Assembly: GCF_002802875.1 (NCBI RefSeq)
Contig: NZ_PEBI01000003.1
Location: forward strand, 350,306 to 414,305
Length of the DNA: 64,000 nt
Direction: 5' to 3'
Source: Bifidobacterium primatium
GTDB lineage: Bacteria; Actinomycetota; Actinomycetes; Actinomycetales; Bifidobacteriaceae
Part shown: piece after piece, positions 1-9,637 of the stretch
Position numbering within the stretch: the first letter of the stretch is position 1
Layout of the letters: every line of letters starts with the position of its first letter
The notes under the pieces: model-generated
What the model was told of the DNA's origin: nothing
Seen by the model: only the letters and a program-made list of their open reading frames with translations
Databases searched by the model: none
Translations under genes and position numbers: made by a program

Positions 1-5
1 TTTCG

Positions 6-1484
6 TCAGTCATGCCATTGGCCTTTCATGTCGCAGCCGAGGGCATCGAGGAGCGCCTCGGCCTTCTGCATAGCCTCGTCGTATTCGAAGTCGGGGTCGG
101 AATCGATGGTGATGCCGCCTCCGGCGCCGATCAGGTATTCGTATTCGCCGCCCTGTCCGTTCATGCCGGCCGAACCGATATGGGTGGCCGAACGAATGAG
201 GATGTTGAGGTCGGCGTCCCCGTCGAATCCGATGTATCCAAGGGAGCCGGTATAGGCGCCTCTGGCCGATCGCTCGTAGCGGTCGATGAGCTGCATGACG
301 CGGCGTTTGGGCGCACCGGTGATGGAGCCGCCCGGCGACATGGCCTCGATGGCGTCCTCGACCGTCCGCCCTTCGGCGAGATCGGCTTCCACGGTGGAGA
401 TGAGATGATGCACGTGGGCGAAGCTGTGAACGGCGGCGAACGCCGGCGTGACGACCGTCCCCGGCTTCGCCACCCGGCTCAGGTCATTGCGTTCAAGGTC
501 GGTGACCATGAGCAGTTCGCTGTGGTCCTTGTCGGATCGTTCGAGTTCGATGCGGTTGACGAGGTCCCGGCCGGGGTCGTTCGAACGCGGACGCGTTCCC
601 TTGATGGGTTCGGTGGAGATGTGACGTCTTCTGCATTGCAGGAACCGTTCGGGCGAGGAGCTGACGATCTGCCATCCGCCGCCGTTGACATAGCCGGCGT
701 ACGGCGCCGGATTATTGATGGCAAGCCTTTGGAACAGCCGCATGGGCGCCAATGGGCCGGAAACGGAAAACCGCAGCGAGTAATTGGCCACATAGGCGTC
801 GCCGTCGCGCATATGCGCGCGCAGGGACTCGATGCCCTGCACGTATGATGCACGGTCGTGATCGCAGGTCCAGGTCGCACCGGCGAGATCGTCATGAGAT
901 CCGGCCGGCTCCGAAGCGGCGGATCGCCATAGGTCCTCGATGCGAGGCGCATCGTCGCGACGATGGTGGGATATCAGCGTCGTTCGGCGGGCGCGATGGT
1001 CCTCGACGAGGATGTCGTCGAAATCCCACCATGCGGCGTCGGGCATGGCCGTCGACCGGACGTGGCGGGATACGAGACCATGTCGCCTCAACCCGTCGTC
1101 ATAGGAGAGAAATCCCATGACACCATGGACGAACGGCGGGTATGCGTCTCGTCTTCCCGATGGCGTCGAAGTCGATGCGTCGTCGTCCGCCCCATCGCCC
1201 GTTGCTCCGCCATGGGCTTCCGCGGACCAGCGGCGAATGATGTCCATGACGTCGGAGTCATGATGAACCGTCCGTGCCCACGTACCGGATTCGTATCGCG
1301 ACTCCCTGACGTCGCCGCCGTACTGCAGCAGCTGCCGGCACGGATTGACGCCGAGTATGGAGTACCGGCCCCCTTCTTGCGAATCGAGGAGGACCATGGG
1401 GGCGTCGTCGGAACCGAGGACTGCGGCCATGTCGGCGAGCGCACGGTATGGCCGCAGTTCCTTCATGGTGGTCGCGTTCGTCAT
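6..1484 (-). CDS. pabB: aminodeoxychorismate synthase component I
   Basis: Chorismate-utilising enzyme of 492 residues that makes 4-amino-4-deoxychorismate, the precursor of p-aminobenzoate for folate, normally with a PabA glutaminase. The C-terminal catalytic domain shows SSSPERF, PIKGTRPR near residue 294 and SPGGSITGAPK near residue 385. The Lys in PIKGT is the PabB signature; anthranilate synthases have PIAGT there, so I prefer PabB over TrpE. The start overlaps the mfd stop by 4 bases, so the two are probably translationally coupled. The stop lies a few bases from the left window edge; no pabA is visible here. Confidence 0.88.
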   Translation of the reverse strand: MTNATTMKELRPYRALADMAAVLGSDDAPMVLLDSQEGGRYSILGVNPCRQLLQYGGDVRESRYESGTWARTVHHDSDVMDIIRRWSAEAHGGATGDGADDDASTSTPSGRRDAYPPFVHGVMGFLSYDDGLRRHGLVSRHVRSTAMPDAAWWDFDDILVEDHRARRTTLISHHRRDDAPRIEDLWRSAASEPAGSHDDLAGATWTCDHDRASYVQGIESLRAHMRDGDAYVANYSLRFSVSGPLAPMRLFQRLAINNPAPYAGYVNGGGWQIVSSSPERFLQCRRRHISTEPIKGTRPRSNDPGRDLVNRIELERSDKDHSELLMVTDLERNDLSRVAKPGTVVTPAFAAVHSFAHVHHLISTVEADLAEGRTVEDAIEAMSPGGSITGAPKRRVMQLIDRYERSARGAYTGSLGYIGFDGDADLNILIRSATHIGSAGMNGQGGEYEYLIGAGGGITIDSDPDFEYDEAMQKAEALLDALGCDMKGQWHD

Positions 1485-4400
1485 GGCCGCTTTTCCGGCG
1501 TGTGCTTCCAGGCCAGGTCATCGAGCAGCTGGTCCGTCCAGTCGATCACCGCTTCGGAGTCCATGGGGCCGGATCCCAGCGATCCCTGGAAAGGCGCGGG
1601 GATCAGGTACGTATGGGTGACCGGCCGGTATTGGCTGCCCTTGTATATACGGCCGATGCGCATCGACACCGATTCGGGCGGGTCGATCCTGCCTACGCGC
1701 ACGTTGCGTCCCTGCGCCACGATCTCGCTGATGCCCAGTGATCGTGCCTTCGCACGCAGGCGGGCGACGTCGAACAGGATGTCGAGCTGCCTCGGCGGGT
1801 TGCCGTAGCGGTCGGCGAGCTCGTCGCGCAGTTCCCGAAGGTCCTGATCGTCGCGTGCGGCCGCCATCTTCCGATAGGCTTCGAGACGAAGCTTGTCGGA
1901 GTCGATGTAGGTTTCGGGGATGGATGCGTCCAGCGGCAGGTCGATGGTGACCGACACCGGTTCGGTGCGCTGCGGCTCCTTGTATTCGGCGACGGCCTCG
2001 GAGACCATGCGCACATAGAGGTCGAACCCGACGCCTTCGATGTGTCCGGACTGTTCGCCGCCGAGCAGGTTGCCGGTGCCGCGCAGCTCAAGGTCCTTCA
2101 TGGCCACGTCGTAGCCGGAGCCGAGCGCCGTGTTCTGGGCGATGGTGGCGAGACGGTCGTGCGCAGTCTGCGTCATCGTCTTGGACGGGTCATAGAGGAA
2201 GTACGCGTAGGCGCGTTCGCGGCCTCGGCCGACGCGGCCTCTCAGCTGGTGCAGCTGGGAGAGGCCGAACTTGTCGGCGTGGTCCACGATGAGCGTGTTC
2301 GCGTTGGAGATATCCAATCCGGTCTCGATGATGGTAGTGCATAGCAGCACGTCGATGTCCCTATGCCAGAAGTCGCGGATGACGGCGTCGAGCTGCTTCT
2401 CCCCCATCTTGCCGTGAGCGATGCCGACGCGGGCCTCGGGCACAAGCTCCTTGAGCCTGGCCGCGGTGCGTTCGATGTCGTTCACGCGGTTGTGCACGTA
2501 GAACACCTGACCGCCGCGCAGCAGTTCGCGTCGTATGGCGGCCGTGACCTGTGCGTCCTCATAGGCTCCCACGTAGGTGAGCACAGGGAGCCGGTCCTCG
2601 GGCGGCGTGGCGAGTGTGGACATCTCGCGGATGCCGGTGATGGCCATCTCCAGCGTGCGCGGAATCGGCGTGGCCGAAAGGCTCAGCACGTCCACGTTCG
2701 TGCGCAGCGCCTTGAGCGTCTCCTTGTGTTCGACGCCGAAGCGCTGTTCCTCGTCGATGATGACGAGCCCCAGGTCCTTGAATCTGATCTTCGGGTTGAG
2801 CAGCTTGTGCGTGCCGATGACCACGTCGACGGTTCCTTCGGCCAGGCCCTCGGTCGTCGCCTTGATCTGTGCCGGCGTCTGGAATCGGCTCATGGCGGCC
2901 ACGTTCACGGGAAATCCCGCGAACCGTTCGGTGAAGGTCTCGTAGTGCTGCTGCACGAGCAGCGTGGTGGGCACCAATACGGCGACCTGTTTGGAGTCCT
3001 GCACGGCCTTGAACGCGGCACGCACGGCGATCTCGGTCTTGCCGAAGCCGACGTCGCCGCATATCAGCCGGTCCATGGGCACCGGCTTTTCCATGTCGGC
3101 CTTCACGTCGTCGATGGTGGTGAGCTGGTCGGCGGTCTCCTGATAGGGGAACGCGTCCTCCAGCTCCTTCTGCCACGGGGTGTCGGGACTGAACGCGAAT
3201 CCCCTGGTCTGCTGACGGGCCGAATAGAGCTTCACCAGGTCCTGGGCAATCTGCTTGACGTGCTTGCGAGCCTTCGCCTTGGTGGCCGCCCAGTCGGAAC
3301 CGCCGAGTTTGTTGAGCTTGGGCGTGTCGGCGCCCACGTACTTGCTGATCTTATCGAGCTGGTCGGTGGGGATGAACAGCTTGTCCGGCGGGGCGCCGCG
3401 TTTGGACGGCGCGTATTCGACCACCAGATACTCGCGTTGCGATCTGGTCGCGCCCGAACCGATGGTGCGCTGCCGCATCTCCACGAACCGGCCGATGCCG
3501 TGCTGTTCATGGACGATGTAGTCGCCGGCCTTCAGCTCCACGAGGTCGATGCTCTTGCGGCGGCGCTTCGGTGTCTTCGCCTGCGCCGCCACGCCGGATT
3601 TACCGGTAAGGTCGCGTTCGGTGAGCAACGCCAGTCCGGCCGCAGAGTCGATGAAGCCGTCCGACGCGCGGGATGGCAGATAATCGACGTCGGCGATGCC
3701 CGCCTCGGCCAATGCGCGACGCAGACGCGACAGCGTGCCGCCGGCCGCAGCCGTGATGGTGACGCGCATTCCGGAATCGACAAGTCCCTGGATGCCGGAT
3801 GCGGCCTTCCGCCCGTCGCCGCGGAACTCCTCGGGGGCCACGGCGCCGAGAAGAATATGGCCGCTGCGTTCGGGATCGACGCCGAAATCGGCAAGGGACC
3901 ATACCTGACGGTCGGAATGCTCGAGGTCGCGCACGACATCGTCGTAGTCAAGGAAGCTGGCCTCGTCGAAGCTGATGGGGGCGCCGGATCCGTGTCCCGA
4001 CGCCGCGACGTGCCAGCTGGCCGCCAGGAACTCGTCGGCGGTCTTGTTCAGGTCCTCCCCCGCCCGGCGCAGGCGCTCGGGTTCGTCGAGCATCACGCAG
4101 GCGCCGGCCGGCAACAGCGTGGATACCGGGACGAGATCGTCCACCAGGGCCGGCAGCAACGATTCCATGCCTTCCACAGGTATGGCCTGGGATATGGATT
4201 CGAGCATGTCGCGTGCGTTGGGGATGCGTTCGGCCAGTTCGCCGGCACGGTGGCGCACCGCTGCGGTGAGCTGCAGTTCACGGCAGGGCGTCGCCCATAT
4301 CGTCCTGAGCCCATCGCCATAGGTTCGCTGGTCGGAGGCGTGGAATTCGCGGATGGAGTCGATGGTGTCGCCGAAGAACTCGATGCGGACCGGATGCGGC

Positions 4401-5017
4401 GCGGTCGGGGGAAACACGTCGAGTATGCCGCCGCGCACGGCGAATTCGCCACGGTCCATGACGAGTTCGGTGCGTGTATAGGCGTTTTCCACGAGTCTGG
4501 ACACGGCCTCGTCCAAGGGTATGTCCTCGTCGATAGTGAACACCAGCGGATCCACGTCGCCGAGGCCGGCGACCACGGGCTGGATGAGCGAACGCACGGG
4601 CATGACGAGGATGCGGATCGGACCGAACATGCCGCCCGCAGCACCCGGATGGGCGAGACGGCGGAACACGGCCATACGGCCGGCGACGGTGTCCGAACGG
4701 GGCGACAGCCGCTCATGCGGCAGCGTCTCCCACGCCTGGAGCAGGGCGATGTCGCCGGGGTCGCCGCCATACCAGGAACGCAGCGAGGCCACGGTCTCCT
4801 CGGCGTCGCGCCCGGAGGGAACGACCATGACCACGGGCCGTTTCGCTGTCGAGGCCACGGCCGCGGCGAGCGCCGGCCGGATGCCGGCGGCCGCGCCGAT
4901 GGTCAGCACATGTTCGTTCGAACGGACCGTGTCGCGGAAACGACCGTCGGCGTCCAGTCCTTCGAGAATCGGGGACAGCGAGCCGTCCGCGGCCGCTGCG
5001 TTCCGGTCAGCGGCCAT
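1481..5017 (-). CDS. mfd: transcription-repair coupling factor Mfd
   Basis: 1178-residue, full-length Mfd: a DNA translocase that removes stalled RNA polymerase from lesions and recruits nucleotide-excision repair. In order: a UvrB-like N-terminal module, a CarD-like RNA polymerase-interaction domain beginning about residue 492 (VELKAGDYIVHEQHGIGRF), helicase motif I GDVGFGKTE near 654, DEEQRFG (motif II) near 753, SATPIPRT (motif III), and the RecG-like translocation motif with QLRGRVGRG, followed by the C-terminal TRCF domain. Start ATG overlaps the end of pth by 11 bases, so pth-mfd-pabB form one transcription unit. All key motifs are intact. Confidence 0.97.
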   Translation of the reverse strand: MAADRNAAAADGSLSPILEGLDADGRFRDTVRSNEHVLTIGAAAGIRPALAAAVASTAKRPVVMVVPSGRDAEETVASLRSWYGGDPGDIALLQAWETLPHERLSPRSDTVAGRMAVFRRLAHPGAAGGMFGPIRILVMPVRSLIQPVVAGLGDVDPLVFTIDEDIPLDEAVSRLVENAYTRTELVMDRGEFAVRGGILDVFPPTAPHPVRIEFFGDTIDSIREFHASDQRTYGDGLRTIWATPCRELQLTAAVRHRAGELAERIPNARDMLESISQAIPVEGMESLLPALVDDLVPVSTLLPAGACVMLDEPERLRRAGEDLNKTADEFLAASWHVAASGHGSGAPISFDEASFLDYDDVVRDLEHSDRQVWSLADFGVDPERSGHILLGAVAPEEFRGDGRKAASGIQGLVDSGMRVTITAAAGGTLSRLRRALAEAGIADVDYLPSRASDGFIDSAAGLALLTERDLTGKSGVAAQAKTPKRRRKSIDLVELKAGDYIVHEQHGIGRFVEMRQRTIGSGATRSQREYLVVEYAPSKRGAPPDKLFIPTDQLDKISKYVGADTPKLNKLGGSDWAATKAKARKHVKQIAQDLVKLYSARQQTRGFAFSPDTPWQKELEDAFPYQETADQLTTIDDVKADMEKPVPMDRLICGDVGFGKTEIAVRAAFKAVQDSKQVAVLVPTTLLVQQHYETFTERFAGFPVNVAAMSRFQTPAQIKATTEGLAEGTVDVVIGTHKLLNPKIRFKDLGLVIIDEEQRFGVEHKETLKALRTNVDVLSLSATPIPRTLEMAITGIREMSTLATPPEDRLPVLTYVGAYEDAQVTAAIRRELLRGGQVFYVHNRVNDIERTAARLKELVPEARVGIAHGKMGEKQLDAVIRDFWHRDIDVLLCTTIIETGLDISNANTLIVDHADKFGLSQLHQLRGRVGRGRERAYAYFLYDPSKTMTQTAHDRLATIAQNTALGSGYDVAMKDLELRGTGNLLGGEQSGHIEGVGFDLYVRMVSEAVAEYKEPQRTEPVSVTIDLPLDASIPETYIDSDKLRLEAYRKMAAARDDQDLRELRDELADRYGNPPRQLDILFDVARLRAKARSLGISEIVAQGRNVRVGRIDPPESVSMRIGRIYKGSQYRPVTHTYLIPAPFQGSLGSGPMDSEAVIDWTDQLLDDLAWKHTPEKRP

Positions 5018-5606
5018 TGAACCGCTCCTGAGCCCGGCTCAGGCCGTCGATGATGATGGTTTCCGCCGCGTCGGCGCCGTCGGCGAGGAATTCGTCGAGC
5101 TGCTTGCGCTGCTGGGGCGAGAATCCGCCGAGCACCCAGTTGACGGTGTTGTCGTGGGCGTTCGGGCCGCGACGGGCGTGGCCGACGCCGAGCCGGACGC
5201 GCGAGTACTTGTTGGTTCCCAATGAACGGTCGATGGATTTGATGCCGTTGTGGCCGCCTGCCGAACCGCCTGCCTTGACCTTGATGCGGCCGAAGTCCAA
5301 GTCCATGTCGTCGTGGATGACGACGATGTGCTCGGCGGGGATGTCGTAGTATGCGCTGATCGAGGAGACGGCGTTGCCGGACTCGTTCATGTAGGTCAGC
5401 GGCTTGGCGAGGAAGAACTTCACGCGCTGCCCGCCCAGGGACATGACGCCCTTGCCGAGCTTGGCCAGACCCTTGTGGTCGGAAAGGCTGACGGACCAGC
5501 GTTCGGCCAGCACGTCGGCGCACATGAAGCCCATGTTGTGACGGGTCCCCTCGTATTTGGAACCGGGGTTGCCCAGTCCTGCGATAAGCCAGAAATCGGA
5601 TGCCAT
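5007..5606 (-). CDS. pth: peptidyl-tRNA hydrolase
   Basis: 199-residue cytosolic esterase that releases peptides from prematurely dissociated peptidyl-tRNA. The sequence starts with LIAGLGNPGSKYEGTRHNMG, containing the family Asn (NPG) and the catalytic His in RHNMGF, and has the FLAKPLTYMNESG and VVIHDDMDLDFG motifs with the catalytic-site Asp. Length and motif order are normal for bacterial Pth. The start codon directly abuts the stop of the upstream GNAT gene and the end overlaps mfd, so expression is probably coupled. Confidence 0.96.
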   Translation of the reverse strand: MASDFWLIAGLGNPGSKYEGTRHNMGFMCADVLAERWSVSLSDHKGLAKLGKGVMSLGGQRVKFFLAKPLTYMNESGNAVSSISAYYDIPAEHIVVIHDDMDLDFGRIKVKAGGSAGGHNGIKSIDRSLGTNKYSRVRLGVGHARRGPNAHDNTVNWVLGGFSPQQRKQLDEFLADGADAAETIIIDGLSRAQERFNGR

Positions 5607-6176
5607 TTAGTTTCCCAACTCCTTGTACCAGTAAGCCACATCGAGTAGTTTGTCGCCGTTGCAGCACGCCTTGGGCAGGTACCCGTAGCGTTCGAATCCG
5701 AAGTGATGCATGAGCGCGGTCGAGCCGGTGTTGTCGGCGAAGACCACGCAGACCGCGATGCGGAAGCCGATGCGCTTGGCCGCCTCGACCAGCCATTCGA
5801 CCAGCATGGTGCCGAGCCCCTGGCGGGAGAACGCCTTGTCGACGTAGTAGCTGAACTCGGTGATGTCGGAGTAGCCGGCACGGGCGTGGTAGCGCGACAG
5901 CGACGCGAATCCGGCCACCTTGCCGTCGACCTCGATGACCACCACCGGGTACTGGTCGCGGGGGTTATGGGAATACACCCATTCGCGACGCTGATCGAGA
6001 TTGCGCGGGGTCAGGTCGGCGGTGCTGCCGCCTACGACGACGGCCATGTTGTAGATGCGGGTGATGTCGTCGAGATCGCTGTCCTCGGCGTCTCGGATCA
6101 CAATGGTACGGCCGTTGGAATACGTCGTGGAATAGGTTTCGTTCAATAACTGCACGGCAATAGTGTATATCGGCAC
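5607..6176 (-). CDS. GNAT-family N-acetyltransferase (phosphinothricin acetyltransferase-like)
   Basis: Predicted 189-residue acetyl-CoA-dependent acetyltransferase. The GNAT core starts at TIVIRDAEDSDLDDITRIYN and includes the acetyl-CoA binding loop FSRQGLGTMLVEWLVEAAK and the VCVVFADNTGSTALMHHFGF segment typical of the Pat/YncA group. Substrate is unknown; relatives act on phosphinothricin, methionine sulfoximine or free amino acids. The chosen start is a GTG without a clear ribosome-binding site; in-frame GTG or TTG codons 7 and 10 codons later are equally possible. It is first in the block GNAT-pth-mfd-pabB. Confidence 0.8.
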   Translation of the reverse strand: MPIYTIAVQLLNETYSTTYSNGRTIVIRDAEDSDLDDITRIYNMAVVVGGSTADLTPRNLDQRREWVYSHNPRDQYPVVVIEVDGKVAGFASLSRYHARAGYSDITEFSYYVDKAFSRQGLGTMLVEWLVEAAKRIGFRIAVCVVFADNTGSTALMHHFGFERYGYLPKACCNGDKLLDVAYWYKELGN

Positions 6177-6189
6177 GGGACCGATATGA

Positions 6190-6245
6190 ATCGAGGGGCG
6201 CGGCGACGCACGACGTCGGTTCCGTGCGTCACCGCGCCCCTCGAT
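6190..6245 (-). terminator. long GC-rich hairpin after the UPF0182 gene
   Basis: Inverted repeat with arms of about 23 bases (one unpaired base per arm) around a loop of about 10 bases, lying just after the minus-strand UPF0182 stop and just before the GNAT start. There is no long U tract. Probable terminator insulating the two units. Confidence 0.65.
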
Positions 6246-6268
6246 CCGGGACGGCGGGAAGACTCTGC

Positions 6269-9200
6269 CTACTGCTGGTCGCCGCTGAGCGACATCGCCT
6301 TGTTCAGCGCGTCCTGCAGCTGCTTCTGCGCCTTGCCATAGGCGGTCCAGTCGCCGTTCTTCATGGCGGCGTCGGAGTCCTTCATGGCCTGGGATGCGTC
6401 CTGCAGCGCCTGCTTCATCTCCGGCGTCATCGCGGTGGCGGAACCGCCGGACTGCTGCGACTGCGACTTGCCGGACGTGGATTCGCCGGTCTTGTCGCTC
6501 TTGCCGGACTGCTGCTGGCTCTGTCCCGTCTTCTCGGCGTCGCCGGCCGAGGCGCCGGAATCACCGCCGAACACCTGGTCGAGCGCCTCGTCCAGGGTGT
6601 CGGCGAAGCCCACCTGGTCGCCGAAGGCGACGAGCACCTTCTTCAGCAGCGGGTAGCTGGTCGCGCCACTGGACTTGATGTAGACCGGCTGCACGTAGAC
6701 GAGGCCGCCGCCGATGGGCAGGGTGAGCAGGTTGCCGCGCTCCACCTTCGTGCTGCCGGACTCGAGCAGGTTCAGCTCCTTCGACACGTCGGCGCTTGAG
6801 TTGAAGTTGTTCTGCGCCTGTCCGGGGCCGGGGACGTTGGTGTCCTTGGGCAGTTCGAGCAGACGGAGCGTGCCGTAGTTCGGCCCGACCTTGCCCTTCT
6901 CGTTGCCGGCGTCGGAATCGACGGACAGGAATCCGGTGAGGATCTCCCTGGTCTGGCCGCCCGCCGGAATATAGGTGGAGGTCAGCGAGAACGTCGGCTC
7001 CTTGGTTCCCGGGGTCTGCATGGTCAGGTAGTAGGGCGGCTGCTTGATGTCCTGCTTCTGCTCCTGCTGGGACTCGGTGGGGTCGGTCGGCGTCTGCCAG
7101 AAGTCCTCTCCGGAGAAGAACTGGCTGGCGCTGGAGACGTGGTACTTGCTCAGCAGCGAGCGCTGGACCTTGAACAGGCTTTCCGGATAGCGCATGTGGC
7201 TCATCAGGTCGCCCGAGATCTCGGAGATGGGCTTGTACTGGTTGGGGAAGATGCTCTCCCACGCCTTGAGCACCGGATCGCTCGGATCCCATGCGTACAG
7301 GTCGACCGAGCCGTCGTAGGCGTCGACCGTGGCCTTCACGGAGTTGCGGATGTAGTTCGCCTGCTGGCTGCCCAGCCCCTTGACGGTGTCGGAGCTCACG
7401 GTCAGCGAGTCGGTGGTGGCCGATCCGAGGTCGGTCTGCTGCGAATAGGGGTAGGCGTCCGACGTGGTGTAGCCGTCGACGATCCACTTCACCCTGCCGT
7501 CCACGACCGCCGGGTAGACGCGGCCGTCGAGGGTCAGGTACGGGGCGACCTTGGCGACGCGGGTCTGCGGGTCGCGGTCGTAGAGGATCTGCGAGGCGGA
7601 GGTCACACGGTCGGAGAACAGAATCTGGTCGGAACCGAACCGGATGGCATACAGGATGCGCGAGAACAGGTTGCCCACGCTCGGCCCGCCGTCGGCGTTG
7701 AACGTGGTGGTGGCGCCCTTGGAACCGGTCGGGTAGTCGAACTCCCATGCACCGGTGCCCTCGGGCGCGCCGACGATGGAGTAGTCGGGCGAGTTCGGCG
7801 AGAAGTAGATGCGCGGCTCGTAGTGCTGCGATTCGGTGAGCTTGCCCTGGGTGGGGATGCCCTGCTCGAAGAATTCGGGCTGTCCGTCGGAGGTCACCTT
7901 GTTGCCGTAGGCGGCGACGACGCCGTAGCCGTGCGTGTACACGGTGTGGTCGTTCACCCAGTTGCGGTTGTCGTTGCCCTCGAGGTTGATGTCGCGCACG
8001 CCGATGACCGTGTCCTGGCTGACGCCGTCGATCTCGTACTTGTCGACGGCCAGCGTGTCGGAGAAGGTGTAGTACTGCTTGGACTGCTGCAGCTGCCTGA
8101 ACGTCGGGGACACGACCTGCGGGTCGAGCAGACGGATCTGTGCGGTGGTCTCGGCGTCGGATTCGAGCGCGCCGGATTTGCCGGCGGTCGTGGCGTCGTA
8201 TTCCTGGGTCTTGACCTTGTCGAGGCCGTAGGCGGCGGTCGTGGCGTCGATGTTGCGCTGGATGTACGTGGACTCGAGCTCCTGGGCGTTCGGATTCACC
8301 TTGAAGCGCTGCAGCAGGGCCGGGTACACGATGGTCAGCAGCATGGACGCGATGACGACCACGGCGATCGCCACCACCGGAGTGCGCCATGCCCTGAGCG
8401 CCGCGGCGGCGGAGGATGCCGGGGTGTCGTTGCTCAGGCTCTTGGTGGTCATCATCCACACGCCGAGGACCACGCCGAGGACGGCCACCAGCACGGCCAT
8501 GGCGAACGTCACCGGAATCGTGGCGTGCACGGCGGCGTATGCGGCGCCGGTGATGCGGTCGCCCTGCTCGGTGAGCGTGGAGAACACGCCGAGCGCGATG
8601 CGCACGGCCCACACGAGGAAGAACAGGATGAGCCATACGGCGACCTGGCGACGGGCGCGACGGGTCATGTCGAAGATGGAGCGGCCCTTCGTCGGCATGC
8701 CCAGACGGATGCCTCCCATGAGCACATGGGTGATGACGGAGAACAGCAGTCCCATGACGAGCATGGTGAACAGCGCCGAGGCCACCAACTTCAGGCCGGG
8801 CAGCACGAACACATAGAAACCGTTGTCCAGACCGAACTGGGCGTCCTTCGTGCCGAAGGACTGATTGTGGAACAGCAGCAGGATCTCGGACCAGTTCGCA
8901 TTGAACTGGAAACCGAACACCAGACCGACGATCAGCGAGATGATGACAGCGATGCGTCGGGCCATCTTCGAGCTGACGCCGGGATCCATCTCCATCACGC
9001 CGTTGCGGAAACGAATCTTGGTGCCGTCCTCGAAATCGGGACGTGCACGGATGGCGAGCCACGCCGCGATGTACGCCACCAGGGCGACGACGACGGCATA
9101 CACCACCCACAGGCCGATGCGTACGCCGTACGTGGTCCAGATCACGCTGGAGAAACCGAGCTGCGAATACCACATGACCTCGGTGATGAAGCGGGAAAGG

Positions 9201-9499
9201 CCGAATACCAGGCCGAGGAGGATGACCAGCGCGACCACCACGCCGATGAAGATCCTGTTGCCGCGTCCCATCGAAGGCATGCCGGCGGAGCCCGCCTTGG
9301 GGATGCGGGGGAAGTTCGGGGGAACGCTGCCTCGTGACGAGCGCGACGAATCGCCGTCGTGACGCTGCTCGCCGTCGGCGGTGACGTCAAGGATCACGGG
9401 ATCGTCATCGCCTCCGCGCTGGCCCTTGGCGCTTCGTCGGTCACGATTGCCCTGAGGGTCAAAGGGATCGGGGAAACCAAACATATCAAATAACGACAT
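6269..9499 (-). CDS. UPF0182 family integral membrane protein
   Basis: 1076-residue member of the actinobacterial/cyanobacterial UPF0182 (COG1615) family of unknown function. A charged N-terminal leader is followed by about seven transmembrane segments between roughly residues 75 and 400 (for example FIGVVVALVILLGLVFGLSR). A large extracytoplasmic domain follows, with family-typical runs such as NWVNDHTVYTHGYG and PRIYFSPNSPDYSIVG. The tail (about residues 975-1040) is low-complexity Ser/Gln/Lys-rich. The gene stands alone on the minus strand, divergent from an FHA-ABC exporter. Identity is clear; role is not known. Confidence 0.9.
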   Translation of the reverse strand: MSLFDMFGFPDPFDPQGNRDRRSAKGQRGGDDDPVILDVTADGEQRHDGDSSRSSRGSVPPNFPRIPKAGSAGMPSMGRGNRIFIGVVVALVILLGLVFGLSRFITEVMWYSQLGFSSVIWTTYGVRIGLWVVYAVVVALVAYIAAWLAIRARPDFEDGTKIRFRNGVMEMDPGVSSKMARRIAVIISLIVGLVFGFQFNANWSEILLLFHNQSFGTKDAQFGLDNGFYVFVLPGLKLVASALFTMLVMGLLFSVITHVLMGGIRLGMPTKGRSIFDMTRRARRQVAVWLILFFLVWAVRIALGVFSTLTEQGDRITGAAYAAVHATIPVTFAMAVLVAVLGVVLGVWMMTTKSLSNDTPASSAAAALRAWRTPVVAIAVVVIASMLLTIVYPALLQRFKVNPNAQELESTYIQRNIDATTAAYGLDKVKTQEYDATTAGKSGALESDAETTAQIRLLDPQVVSPTFRQLQQSKQYYTFSDTLAVDKYEIDGVSQDTVIGVRDINLEGNDNRNWVNDHTVYTHGYGVVAAYGNKVTSDGQPEFFEQGIPTQGKLTESQHYEPRIYFSPNSPDYSIVGAPEGTGAWEFDYPTGSKGATTTFNADGGPSVGNLFSRILYAIRFGSDQILFSDRVTSASQILYDRDPQTRVAKVAPYLTLDGRVYPAVVDGRVKWIVDGYTTSDAYPYSQQTDLGSATTDSLTVSSDTVKGLGSQQANYIRNSVKATVDAYDGSVDLYAWDPSDPVLKAWESIFPNQYKPISEISGDLMSHMRYPESLFKVQRSLLSKYHVSSASQFFSGEDFWQTPTDPTESQQEQKQDIKQPPYYLTMQTPGTKEPTFSLTSTYIPAGGQTREILTGFLSVDSDAGNEKGKVGPNYGTLRLLELPKDTNVPGPGQAQNNFNSSADVSKELNLLESGSTKVERGNLLTLPIGGGLVYVQPVYIKSSGATSYPLLKKVLVAFGDQVGFADTLDEALDQVFGGDSGASAGDAEKTGQSQQQSGKSDKTGESTSGKSQSQQSGGSATAMTPEMKQALQDASQAMKDSDAAMKNGDWTAYGKAQKQLQDALNKAMSLSGDQQ

Positions 9500-9637
9500 G
9501 GTTCAAGACTACAGTAGTCCCGCGAAAGGCCTCGGATCTCCGTCTTTTTCCATGGCCCGACATCCGGACGTCATATGGCCGCCGATAATGGTATGGAAAC
9601 AGAGAGAAGCCAATCAATAAGGGACACTGGACCAATC

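Noticed and set aside
2363-5020. Open frame of 885 codons on the plus strand opposite mfd
   Set aside because: It is the antisense shadow of mfd in GC-rich DNA; its product has no recognisable motif, whereas mfd shows all its motifs.
7139-9337. Long plus-strand frame opposite the UPF0182 gene
   Set aside because: Antisense shadow with biased composition (His, Arg, Asp-rich); no motifs.
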